Source of the DNA: Cercis canadensis
Taxonomy: Eukaryota; Streptophyta; Magnoliopsida; Fabales; Fabaceae
Direction: 5' to 3'
Length of the DNA: 64,000 bases
NCBI GenBank assembly: GCA_003255065.1
Contig: QAOA01000648.1
Coordinates: forward strand, 293,072-357,071
A program made the position numbers and the translations under genes. The notes under the pieces were generated by a model. That model was not told where the DNA came from. It saw nothing but the letters and a program-made list of their open reading frames with translations, and searched no databases. Shown here piece after piece: positions 49,697 through 61,067 of this stretch; positions within the stretch are counted from its first letter, which is position 1; each line of letters begins with the position of its first letter.

Positions 49697-52600
49697 GCTA
49701 GGTGAGGGTTGATGATGTTCTCTAATTAATAATATAATTGTTTTGAAGCTCCAAAATTAAGAATCAAAAAGTTTTTTTCTTTTCTTGTCTTGAAGAAACA
49801 AAAAGAGTAAAGTTGAATTGGAAAGGGACAATCCTCTTTCTCCCCCTTCTCCTCCTCCCCAACCCAACCCCTTTTCTCCATACGGAAGAAGCAGCAAAGA
49901 AGAAGCTAAGTAGGAATGTCTTGTTGAAATAATTATATATATTCGATTGGCACCTCACCTTTGAAAGGCAATAGCAGCTTCCCTTGTTTGCATCCCAAGT
50001 CAATATAATGCCAATTAACAGCAACAGTCATTCCAAAGTGTGCCAACCCATTGGCATGCCGTTTTGATTGATTCCCCCTCATATCAATCTTTCCCTACCA
50101 CCACTCTCACCTCTCTGGTCCCCATGAGTCTAGCCCATGATCATGATATATAGAAAACCCTTTAAGAGAGAAAGAAAGAATCGATCTAACTATAAAATTT
50201 GTGATTAATTAGAGATATTTTTTTTTTCTTTTTTTGCTTCTAAGTGTGGACAAGGCCATTAATTCAAAGCAAAAGGGTCATGGGTCGTGCCTCCTGCTCT
50301 CACTAGTGGTTACAATGAAAAGGTAGCTTAGCTTAGCTTAGCTAGCTAGCTACAACCAAATCCATCACACACTATTTAGCTCTATTCATAATATAAATGG
50401 TTGGTTTTGCATCATAGTCGTGGTAGCTAATTATCCTTTCTTTCTAGCAGTTCATGTCGCTTTCTATTGTGCGTGTTTTGCTCCTGAATAATTCTATTAT
50501 TGTTTCCTATATATGACATAATTTGTTTGTTCACCAAGAAACATTGAAAAGTGAGAAAAACAAATCCATATATATTTCCAATCATGCCCGTTTATGATAA
50601 AGAAAAAGCCTTGGTGGCTTGGTGCTTATGGACTGTGGATATAAAATGCACTTGAAAAAGCCAACAATTATACTAACATAAACGATAGGTCTATTCAGTG
50701 AAACTAATTTTATTTCTGACTACAGGAAAATTTTGACTACCCACAAAATAAAAATTTAAAATAAACTACTAAACCTCTTTATACCGTATTACTATCAGAT
50801 ATATATTGATTGATTTTATATAACAAGTCAGGTTTATTCATTTTATATACATCATCCCTAGCTATGATATCTTCTTGACTTTATTTTTTGTGCACTACAT
50901 TATTATTGAGCTTGCCCTGCCAACCTCTAATTTTTTTTTTTTTTTTTGAAAGAGAATGTCAACTATATCATACCACTTTTGTTGGTTCTAATTCTGAGCA
51001 CTAGAAATAATTGCCAAATCTCTTTCAGATTGGTTCTGTCCTTCCACCCATTGCTTCTGATTTCAAATATCTAATTTCCCACCCCCTAAAGAAAATTATT
51101 CACGTGCTTAACTTTTCCTGGCCATTAATTTCACGGCAAAAGTGGTAGGGTCATGAAGTGAATAATTTACATTGTCATGTGATCATCTAGCAAACCTAAA
51201 CCAGTTCAAGAAAATTCAAGGAGTAATATAAAAATTGGGGGAAGAATTATATGAAAGGGGAAAATCAACTAATTAACGTGTCCTATATGTGGAAAATACC
51301 AAAACTTAGGTATTGATAAGGCCAAGAATGGCAATAGCAAATAGTGAGCAACTTCTTACGTATGGGATTAGTTGGAAATTAAAATTTGAATTTGCTTCAG
51401 TCAGTGTTATATATATATATATATATACACCTGAAAAAAAGGAATTATTCTTGCTGTTTTGGACAAAAATACAAGACAGTCCTTATCAGGGATGAAGCAG
51501 TATTAGTGTTTGAGAAGGATTGCAAAGTAATTGTGCTCCCCAAAGGAGGCCAATCAACGACGACATCTCCTGGTACAAGTAGTAAAAGTCATTATTCCAG
51601 AAAGTTGGTCCCAAAATGCAGCCTTAATTAGGGTATCTTTGTGTCAGCTTAGAAAGGCAAAAACCCAAGGGTGGCTTCTATTGGTAAGATTATATTGTAT
51701 ACATTTGTAGAAATAACTCTGCAATTACTGAGCCTACAAAAATTCACCTTATTAATATGGTCATGCATGATGTGATAGGCACATTACCATTGTTATCAAA
51801 ATGGTAATTGTGCTACGATCCATTGGATTAATTAGGGGACCACTGTCCACTGGTTTTGGGTATTTAATAAATTTTGTTCTCAACCCAAGTTGCTCCATAC
51901 TCATTCTGGTTTTGGATTTTGGGAGCTTGCAGTGGTTTCTTTATCTTTTGAGAAGGCAACAGAAAGTGATCCATATTTTTGGATTTTTTTATTAAATTCT
52001 AATGAAAGAGTTCTCCCTGTGAGGGGGTCAACTTTTCTGCTGTCCACTTCGCGTTTCCAGAAAGATTTCTATTCATTTAATTTTCTTGGACTGCAATCTA
52101 CTTAAAATTCCTTCAACTTGATCGAAATACATATACGCTCAATATTTTATTTATTTGTGAGCGATAGAAATGAAACAAACCGTACAACTTCTAAGATTTG
52201 ACGTATTTGTTTATTTATCCAAACCAAAAAAGTACTCGTTTATTTATTTGTCTATTTTATTCTCATTTCACCCTTTAGTTTTGTATTTGTTTTATTCAAT
52301 TTTATGGAATAGTGAAAAGTAAAAAATAAAATAAAATAACTTTGCAAATTACTAGGGCTTTAAGAAGAATATTCCAAGCCAAAACCTATAATATATGCCT
52401 GTATTATGATCGGTGACATAAACATTGAATTCAAACTTGAAATGTGGACAAGGTCACGCAACGCAACCGTTCTTGAAACATTTGAAAGGAGCTAGGCAAA
52501 ATTCAATTAAGGTCCAAATATTCAAAACAGAAAACATTAATAAAATAATTTCCCAACTAACTCAAATTATAATTGAAGCCAAAAATATCATAGACAAAAA

Positions 52601-53500
52601 AATAATTGATCATTAAACACAACACAATCTCTAGAATATGGGGTGCTGGATGGGACCAATATAGATGGGGATGGAGATGAAGAAGAGTCTAAAATAAAAG
52701 TTGTGCCCACTATGAATGTGTAGTAAGTAGGGGTTGGGTTTGCAGAGAGGGAGATAGATAGCTTTGATTCTTTTGCAGCGAATACAAAGAGTGAGAGACC
52801 CACCACCACCTCCCCACACTTTGATGTTGTTTCCTCATGTACCCTCTCACGAGTCCTTTTTTATTTGCCTTCTTTCTATGCCTCTGCCTCTCTCTCTCTC
52901 TCTCTCTGTGATGCTGCTTCTTCTTGTGACTGCCATTATCATCATCAGAAACAGAAGCCATGTACTTACACAACAGGCTCATAAATTATAGCACCACCCA
53001 CCTTCCAATCCTATACTGACAATACCATAAATAATTCTCTACCAATTTTAAGACCATTTTTTTGAACATATCTTGTAGACCTTTAAGAGGTGCATCAGAA
53101 CAATGATACTGATGAGTCCTCATTAGTTCGATGCCATTGGTTTAAGTCGAATCATCGTAAATGTAAAATTTATGCTATTTTATACAAGCCAATTTAGGGT
53201 TATGTACATAAAAAGTGTCGGATATTTGTTTTATTGACACAGAATCCTTTAGTGGGATCGATAATTGTACGACAAGACTACATGCAATAGCAAAAAGAAG
53301 TGAACCGGTAGACCAAGAGGTTATACTTTATATTGTTGTAGCTAATTACTTAATGGTTTATTACCTAATAACCCATCGAATAACTAGAAGGGTCCTGAAA
53401 TACTTTATTGTTTTAGATGCATCTGGTTATTTGCTCTTCCATTTGTATTCTTCCTAATCACTAATTAGAAAATTTCACATTACTCAAAATTAAAGACCTA
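49697..53500. other. Gene-poor intergenic region, middle part
   Basis: About 3.8 kb with no gene that I can support. A (CT)n run lies at 52887-52907, and a GCTTA/GCTAG short repeat (AGCTTAGCTTAGCTTAGCTA) near 50325. Frames around 51313-51631 and 52588-52991 are driven by simple repeats. Confidence 0.5.
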
Positions 53501-53940
53501 TTTTGTTTTTTATTTTTTGCTAATCAAGTCGACTACCAATTTAGATTTTGAGCTAGATAGCTGCCATGTGTATAAATATTTGCTTTTAAAAACATTCATG
53601 GTGTTTATTTTCCATCACAAGCTACCTTCATCGCACTATTGTTTTGCTTTCCTGAAAATCAAGTCGACTACCAATTTAGATTTTGAGCTAGATAGCTTCC
53701 ATGTGTATAAATATTTGCTTTTAAAAACATTCATGGTGGTTATTTTCCATCACTAGCTACCACCATCCCACTATTGTTTTGCTTTCCTGAAAATCAAGTC
53801 GACTACCAATTTAGATTTTGAGCTAGATAGCTTCCATGTGTATAAATATTTGCTTTTAAAAACATTCATGGTGGTTATTTTCCATCACTAGCTACCACCA
53901 TCCCACTATTGTTTTGCTTTCCTGAAAATAAAAAACAAAA
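53501..53940. repeat. Three 135-bp tandem repeats bounded by 16-bp inverted arms
   Basis: Units start at 53522, 53657 and 53792 (each AATCAAGTCGACTACCAATT) with an exact 135-bp period, ending at 53926. Units 2 and 3 appear identical; unit 1 differs at a handful of positions. The array is bracketed by TTTTGTTTTTTATTTT (53501-53516) and its exact reverse complement AAAATAAAAAACAAAA (53925-53940). The 135-bp period keeps a frame open (53517-53756), but I see no sign that it is coding. Confidence 0.9.
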
Positions 53941-54838
53941 CAAAGTGAAAGTTGAGACGAGTATATTGGAGAATGTGTTCATCCACAAGATACAAATGGG
54001 AAGCCTATTGTGTAGTACTCGATTGTCGCTTGGTTTGGTTTAGGTGATCGTTCACTTCACTATGTAAGGCACAGACAAACGCGATCACTAACCTTTGAAA
54101 AAAGTAAGGTTAGTGCCGTATATTTTTTTCGTAATATTGTGATAAGATAAAGGTTAATACCAATAATTCGATATATATAGTCAAGCAACTGCATAGTGTG
54201 ATGATAAATACATAAAAAAGAAGTTATGAAAAATCAATGTTCACTTGTGGCTTGTGATCAACTGATCATGGAAGGGTTAGGACCTACAAGGACGGTTTAG
54301 AAGGGGAAAGAAGAAAAAAGAGAGATTACAAAAATAAATATGAAAAAAGAAAGTGGATGAAAAAATATAGTGAAGAAAATGGCGTAGCCGAATAGGTAGT
54401 GGATTAGAGTCATTAGACTGTGGAGGAATGGTGGGGATCGATGTAGTGAAACTGGTTGGTGCCACCATGTGAAAAGATAGGAGCCCATAAAAATTAATTG
54501 TAAAGCAAAGGAAGAATAAGAAATAAGAGAAAGTGAAGGAAAACCCTAGAAAATGAAAGGAGTTTAGTTTGAGTTGGAAATGTGTGGGTCAAGGAAATCG
54601 GGGGTTAGTGGCTGGATGAAGACTAAGATATCTTAAGCAAAGTTGGTGTCCTCAATCAAGGAAATGCGCTTCGCTTCATGACACCACTTGAAAATGATGA
54701 CTCATATTGCTACTTTTCTTTGGAATAAGTCCTTGATTTAACTTAAAAACGTATGCAATATAAGATTATAATTTAATTCATCCAAAAGGTTTTCTCATTC
54801 TTTATTTTGTTTTCATAAAAAGTTTCGTAGTTCAACCG

Positions 54839-54871
<33 letters not shown>

Positions 54872-57800
54872 NTTTTTTTCCTTCAATATTGCAGAACCCA
54901 GAATGCATGGTTCATATACTTTTATATATATATATACATGGATCGAGCAGACGATACAATGATGTGACCACATTATTCTTTTAGTTAATTGGTGATCAAG
55001 ATTAAATAATAAAGAAGTAGACGATACGAAACACATAGCTACGAGACCAGAGGAAAAATAAAATAAAAATAGTGACCAATGAATTGCTTTTCCAATCCTG
55101 CGAATATAAAAAATTCAGCAAACTCATGAGAGCTATGACTTCTTTCTTAACCCAAACCCCAAGAGCAAGTTCGGCAGCATCAAGAGACCAAAACCAAAAA
55201 AGAGCTTTCAAAAGGCATGTCCAATCCAGCATAATCACTGATATGTCTCAGTACCTTTAAATTTTACGGTAAGAAACAACCCCTTTGACCTGGCCCTTCA
55301 TGCATTGACTCCATCATTAATCTATGAGCATTCACATTGATACTATTCCTATGGACGCTCATAATCATCAATATCGATCTAGAACTCCCTGCTTTGATTT
55401 AACCCATTTAAATGTTAATTAATAATTAATTAATGCGTTCCTTTCAATCTTATACGCCGACCACATTTTACAGAAAAACTGCTTTTTTAATTAGATGTAA
55501 CCTTGGATTATATATCATATTGGCCTCACTTTACCTAACCTAGTAATTGATTTCAATTTTGTTGTGAACTCACACGCTTAATTGTCAATGAGGTCAACCA
55601 ACGAAACTGTTGATCCAATCTTGATTCTAGGACAATGGTTTCCATAATTCCAGGTAATAATTGTCAAACCTACACATCTCATATAGAATCTAGAAAAATG
55701 AAGAGAATCTTTAATTTTCTTTGTTTTTTGTTTTTAATTTTGCTGGGATATTACATCATTATAGGTGTTTTCTTATGTAATTGATATCAAAAAGAATGAG
55801 GCATTATAATAGGATAGCTATTAGCTAAGCTTAATGAATAAATGGGGCGCTATGTTGCATTGGTGGAATAAAAGATATAATAAAGAAAAGTAAAGAGGGG
55901 GAAAAGAGTGGTGTGTTGAATGTCTATACATGCATTAGGAAGGCAAATTAAAAAGGCAAGCTAGCCAAGACAGGTTGTTGCCTTATTAACTGTATAAGCA
56001 CCAACATTATGTACTGAAAAACAATAAAAAAAAAACAAAATACACAGATGGAGAAAAGGAGAGAGGGTGTCTTGATTAAGAGGGTTAAGAAAACTATGTT
56101 CAAGAAAGAGAGTGATATTTGCCGTGCAGGGCTGTAATATTATCATACAAAGACTACTACTATTAATTATAGTTTGATGGTAATAAGAGGATAATGGGAG
56201 AGAGGGAGAGAAGGAGAAGAAGGGGAGCTAACCGACCCGTGTTATTAGTGGGACCTAAACAAAGACAAATTGCGTGATGCCATTCCAAGCACTCTCTTTC
56301 ACATTTCCTCCCTTTGCTTGTTTCCCTTTTCTCCTTTTTTGGTGGCTTCTCTCTTTCTTTGTCACTCTCCTCCATTAATTAAAGTTATAAATCCCTCTTG
56401 GTTTTTGGGGAAGATCACCCAATACCGACTTCAATCTTTTTCTTCTTTGTGGGATTCACTCACTATAGCTCCAACTTTAAATTATACTACAATTTTCACA
56501 TCACAGCTAGCATTTCGTCCATCACTCTAACAAAAGGAAAAGAAAAAAAATGACAAGGAAAGAAACTAACAACAATTAATTTTTATAATCCCTCATTTCG
56601 ATCAGTCATTAATCATGGTTCAAATCCTCATCAATTTTAAAATTTTATTTTTTTTGTATTTTTAGTTACAATATTAAATTCGAACACATAACTCACAAAC
56701 CTTAAGAATAATTTCAGTAACTCAATTACAAACTATTTAATAATTTTGAATTATCTAATACACCGAAAATCAAAAAGAAAAACTTCGGCTATACTTACAT
56801 TAATTACTTGAAATTTTGATTCTACTGAAGTCATTAATTAATAACTTAAAGTCACGAGCTATTAACATTATTATTAATTAATTATCTCTGGTTACTCGTT
56901 AACAACCGCTTATGTTCATTGGATTTATGTTTTTACAAGATGCATGTTTGAGTAAAAAAATTTGCGTGTTGTCTGTTGTAGTTTCATATCATATTTAATA
57001 GATTTGTTACGTGATTTTAGTTAGAGGGCCTCGTATTTATGTGATGTTCTTTTCCAGTTTAGTTTTTACTGGTCCTTCTTTTTTTTTTTTTAACAGTTTC
57101 AAAACTATTTATTCATAATATACAGTTTCAAAATTTGTTCCCATCGCCTCTCCAAATGAAGGAAAATTTGATTAATATAATAACACTAGATATTATAATT
57201 ACGCTCATTAGCTTACCCTATCTTAACTTTACAAAGATAAGATTCAACATTAATTCTATTTATTTTTGAAAAATATTATTTGTTAAATATAAAATCATTC
57301 ATAGGTCTTCACTTAATAACTTAAACTTTTGAGTTTAATCGATCATTGACAAATGACTTTTACATGTAAGGGTGTATTAGATATAAAATTATTTTTGAGT
57401 TTTCACTTAATAATTTAAGTTTTTTAATTAATTCGGTTCTTGATAGTATTGAAATATTTTAAATAATTAAAAAAATGATAATGTGATAGCATATATAAGC
57501 AAATAGAAGAAAAAAATATAAATTGAGAGGGATTGTCGGTATTTATTTGTTTAAATCAAAATAGTCAATTTTCTTACAACTAAATTATGTCAGGTTTGAA
57601 AGTTTCTTCTTTCACTTTTGTGCGTTACTCATGTGGTTAAATTTTGCTACGTTTGTTTTAGTCATTTGAAACAGTCCTCTGTGAAATCATCTAGAATGAA
57701 GAATGAAATTAGCAAAGAAAGAGGGAACTCAATCACTCATCCAATCAATGCAATTACATCAGAGATAGATATTCTGATCTGTTCATTGTTTTCTAAGATA

Positions 57801-58900
57801 AGAATTCCCAAGAAACTACAGCTGTTACGAGTTTGAACATAGGAAACCAAGTAAAAGTTCAACATCAAAAAGATACACAAAGAAGCTAAATATAACATTG
57901 GTGGAAGAAAGTTATAATCTCTCCAATTAATTTCAGTTAAAATTTGAGTTAATAACAATTTTCCTCCATTAAATTAATGCTGATATGAAGTGTTCTCTAT
58001 CAGTACTGGATTGATGCTTTGTCACAATTCTTATTTTATATTAGAAAGTAAATTAAAAAGGGAAACCATATCAAATGAAAACCGAAATTACATTAACATG
58101 GTCTTCTAAACGATATGTCCAAAAAGTTCGGTGCTAAAAAAACTGCATTTCGCGCTTTTAAAATAGGAGTGATAGCATTTAGGTACAAAACAATTATAAG
58201 CTTATCAAGTTTATATAGGTCATGAATAATAAGCATTTAAATTAGTACAAATTATAAATAGGTTATTGTTTCCACATGGGATTGCCCCATTTTCAGAGAA
58301 AATTATGTAACGTCTCAATTATCCAAAAGGAAAAAACCAAATACGAATGAGAGTATTAACTGATTTTATTTTTATCGATACGTATGTGCCTAAAATAATA
58401 ATTTTCATTGGTTTTAGGGAAATTTAAGCAAAATAAGGGGAAAAGAGTTTGCGAAGAAAGCAGAGCTGGCGAGAGACGCATGGGCCAGATACAAACAATT
58501 CCAGCGGCAGCGGTAGCGGCAGAGACCTGCACACCCCAACAACAACTACAACGACAACAATACATCACCCATTTACCAACGCCTCGTTCATTCACACACA
58601 AACCCACGCACACCCCCCTCTATGTCTCTCTCTCTCTCTCTTATCTATTATTATGATAATTCAGTCAATATTATTATTATTAATTTGAGATTCTAACTAG
58701 AGGTATGTGATATATTACTTACGTAAAAATATTATAATTAATGATATAAAAATATTTAATTTTGATAATTTATTTTTAATTATTAAAATTAATTGTTTTT
58801 TATATTAATAATTATGATCCTGTCACGTCAAACAAAATCCTTTCTATTTATTTGTCAAATTAATCAATTATGATTAACTATTAAAGAGAATTATCTTAAA
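53941..58900. other. Gene-poor intergenic region, right part
   Basis: About 5 kb without a supportable gene. It includes a poly-T run with a single N at 54872 and AT-rich DNA. Frames near 54277-54488 and 58408-58688 are low-complexity or simple-sequence products. No RNA gene was recognised. Confidence 0.45.
57281..57442. repeat. Imperfect direct repeat, about 92-bp period
   Basis: TTAAATATAAAATCATTCAT...CTTCACTTAATAACTTAA (from 57283) recurs as TTAGATATAAAATTATTTTT...TTTCACTTAATAATTTAA (from 57375), each followed by a TTnAATnnnTnnTTGA block. This is probably a fragment of a dispersed repeat present twice. Confidence 0.5.
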
Positions 58901-59666
58901 AAACATATCTTTTTTTTTAATTGCTGAGAAAGTATTTAAATAATATTGGTGTAAGCAATAACAAACACGAGACTCCTTCTAAAGAAAAGCCAACCCCACG
59001 CGAAGAGGAAGAGAGGCAAAGAAAAAGAGAAAGAAGGAAAGAGCAGAATAAGGTGTCTCTCTCTTGGACTGATTCGCTTCAATCGCATCTATCTCTTCCC
59101 CCACCTCTACTACTCTCTATCTATCTATCTGCTCTCTCTCTCTTCTATCTATATCGCAAACACAGGGAAAGAGAGAAAGACCCAACAAGAACAACAAGAA
59201 AGGCAAAGAGAGGAAGAAAGAAAAGTAGGTGATAACAAAGTGCAAGAAAGAGAGGCATATGATATGAGAAGGGCAACAAGGATGGTGGTGGTGGCGTTGG
59301 TGGTGGCCTCTCAACACACATAATTTCATTTACTTCTGATTCCTTCTCTCTCTTTCAAAGTATCTCTCATTTTATTTATTTATTTATTTATTTATTTTTC
59401 AATTTGTCCTTCCCTCATTGAAGAGTCCGCCTTGGCCTATAGGAGGCATCCTCCTTCTCTTTCATACTTGTTATGTGTTTGCGTTTATTGACCTGCCCTT
59501 CACATTGCTCCATACTTTTAATTCCTTCATACATTTCCTACCTTGTTTAACAGTATCATTGCTCCCTCACACTTTCTCTCTCTCACCCCTTCATATTCTC
59601 ACATACCCAACAATCCTCTGCCTCTTAACCTTCAGTTCTATATTATTATATATCTTCTAAACTGTA
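58901..59666 (+). promoter_or_regulatory. Leader and proximal promoter of the BOI-like gene
   Basis: Purine-rich then strongly pyrimidine-rich plus-strand sequence (CTCTCTCTCTCTTCTATC near 59130) and a (TTTA)n microsatellite at about 59369-59397, ending at the ATG at 59667. CT-rich leaders of this type are common in plant genes. A TATATAT stretch at 59643-59652 is too close to the ATG to be the likely TATA box. Confidence 0.4.
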
Positions 59667-61067
59667 ATGGCTGTTCAAGCTCAATACCCATCCAATGTCC
59701 TCCTTCTAAACAGGTTTGCATTTTCTTTCTTTAGCTTAGCTTATTGTATTCCTCTCGTTATGCATAGACTTAGACTTTCAATTCAGAAGCACTAATCCTT
59801 TCCTTCCTTTTTCTAATAGCAGAAACGGACAAGAAGGACATGACTATTCATTACAATCACAACCAGGAGGACTGCTTGATCAATCCCATATGTTATTCAA
59901 CAATGGAGGTTTGTTATTCAATGTCTCTATTTTTATCATTGTCAAAAAAATTTGTCCCCAATTTAGCTTCTATGCTATTGAAACCAATAACATAGAGGTA
60001 AGCTCCAATCACATATAGGATAAGAGCACCAACCTGAAAATTGCCCATTTCTGTGTTTCAGGTACTAATTCACGCAAGAGAGGCAGGGAAGCTACAGCTG
60101 CCACCGGGGTTGCCCAAACAGCCCCTAATGTTATTAATCCATTCTCTTTGCAATCCCAGCCTCCTCAGCTTATAGACCTCTCTCAGCTCCACAATCAGCA
60201 ACAAAATGTGGTCTCCACCGGTCTCCGTTTATCGTTCGGTGACCAGCAGCAACAACAACATCAACAACGACTACAATTACAGCAGCAACAACAACACCAA
60301 CAACATGGGTGTCACTCCTCTGCTTTCGTATCTCTATTATCTGAAGGATTTGCCTCCCAAATCAAACAACAGAGAGACGAAATTGACCAATTCCTTCAAG
60401 CTCAGGTGACCATCTCTTATTTTTTGTCTCGAGCAAAATGTTTGTTATTTTAGAAATTTTAGTTTTTGTAACGGGATTAGAATTGGGGTTTATTGGTTTG
60501 TGGAATTAATAGGGAGAGCAATTGCGGCTGGCATTAGCAGAGAAGAGGCATAGACATTACCGTGCGCTACTAAGCTTAGCTGAAGAATCAGTGGCACGAC
60601 GGTTGAGAGAGAGGGAGGTGGAGGTGGAAAAAGCTACGCGCAGGAACGCCGAGTTAGAGGCACGCGCAGCACAACTTAGCGTGGAAGCGCAGGTTTGGCA
60701 GGCGAAGGCTAAAGCACAAGAGGCAACAGCTGCATCATTACAAGCGCAATTGCAGCAGGCTATTATGAACGGTACAGCAATGGGTGGCCAAGACAAAAGG
60801 GGTGGCGGTTGTGTCGCTGAGGATGGTGGGCTATCATGCGCGGTGGGCGCAGAGGGACAAGCCGAGGATGCCGAGTCGGCTTATGTTGACCCGGACCGAC
60901 TCGTGTTATCGGGACCGAAATGTAGAGGTTGTGGAAAGCGAGTTGCTTCGGTGGTGGTGTTGCCCTGTCGGCACCTATGCATCTGTACAGAATGTGACAC
61001 ACAATTCCGAGCGTGCCCGGTCTGCCTCACCGTGAAAAATTCAACCGTTGAAGTCTATCTCTCTTAG
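59667..61067 (+). CDS. BOI/BRG-type RING E3 ubiquitin ligase
   Basis: RING-type E3 of the BOI-related group (Arabidopsis BOI and BRG1-3; S-ribonuclease-binding protein-like), which affects cell death, pathogen response and gibberellin/DELLA signalling. Four exons: 59667-59713, 59823-59908, 60062-60405, 60513-61067; 1032 nt, 343 aa, all GT-AG. An SRKRGRE basic patch (48-54) may be a nuclear signal. The TGLRLSFGD motif (97-105) is followed by a Gln/His tract (106-125). Residues 140-250 are a long coiled coil containing HRHYRALLSLAEESVARRLR, typical of the family. The C-terminal C3HC4 RING uses Cys296, Cys299, Cys311, His313, Cys317, Cys320, Cys327 and Cys330 (KCRGCGKR, LPCRHLCIC, CPVC) and ends VEVYLS. 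All ligands are present. Which BRG it matches is not resolved. Confidence 0.92.

Noticed and set aside
52588..52991. Overlapping frames on both strands, one Arg/Glu-rich
   Set aside because: They are produced by the (CT)n/(GA)n run at 52887-52907, with no homology or splice support.
54277..54488. Two overlapping minus-strand 63-codon frames after a CT-rich leader-like stretch
   Set aside because: Composition turns into poly-Phe/Ser from pyrimidine tracts, and the frames have no recognisable domain.
58408..58688. Frames of 79-85 codons on both strands
   Set aside because: Low-complexity CAA/GCAGCG and CT repeats explain them; no family resemblance.
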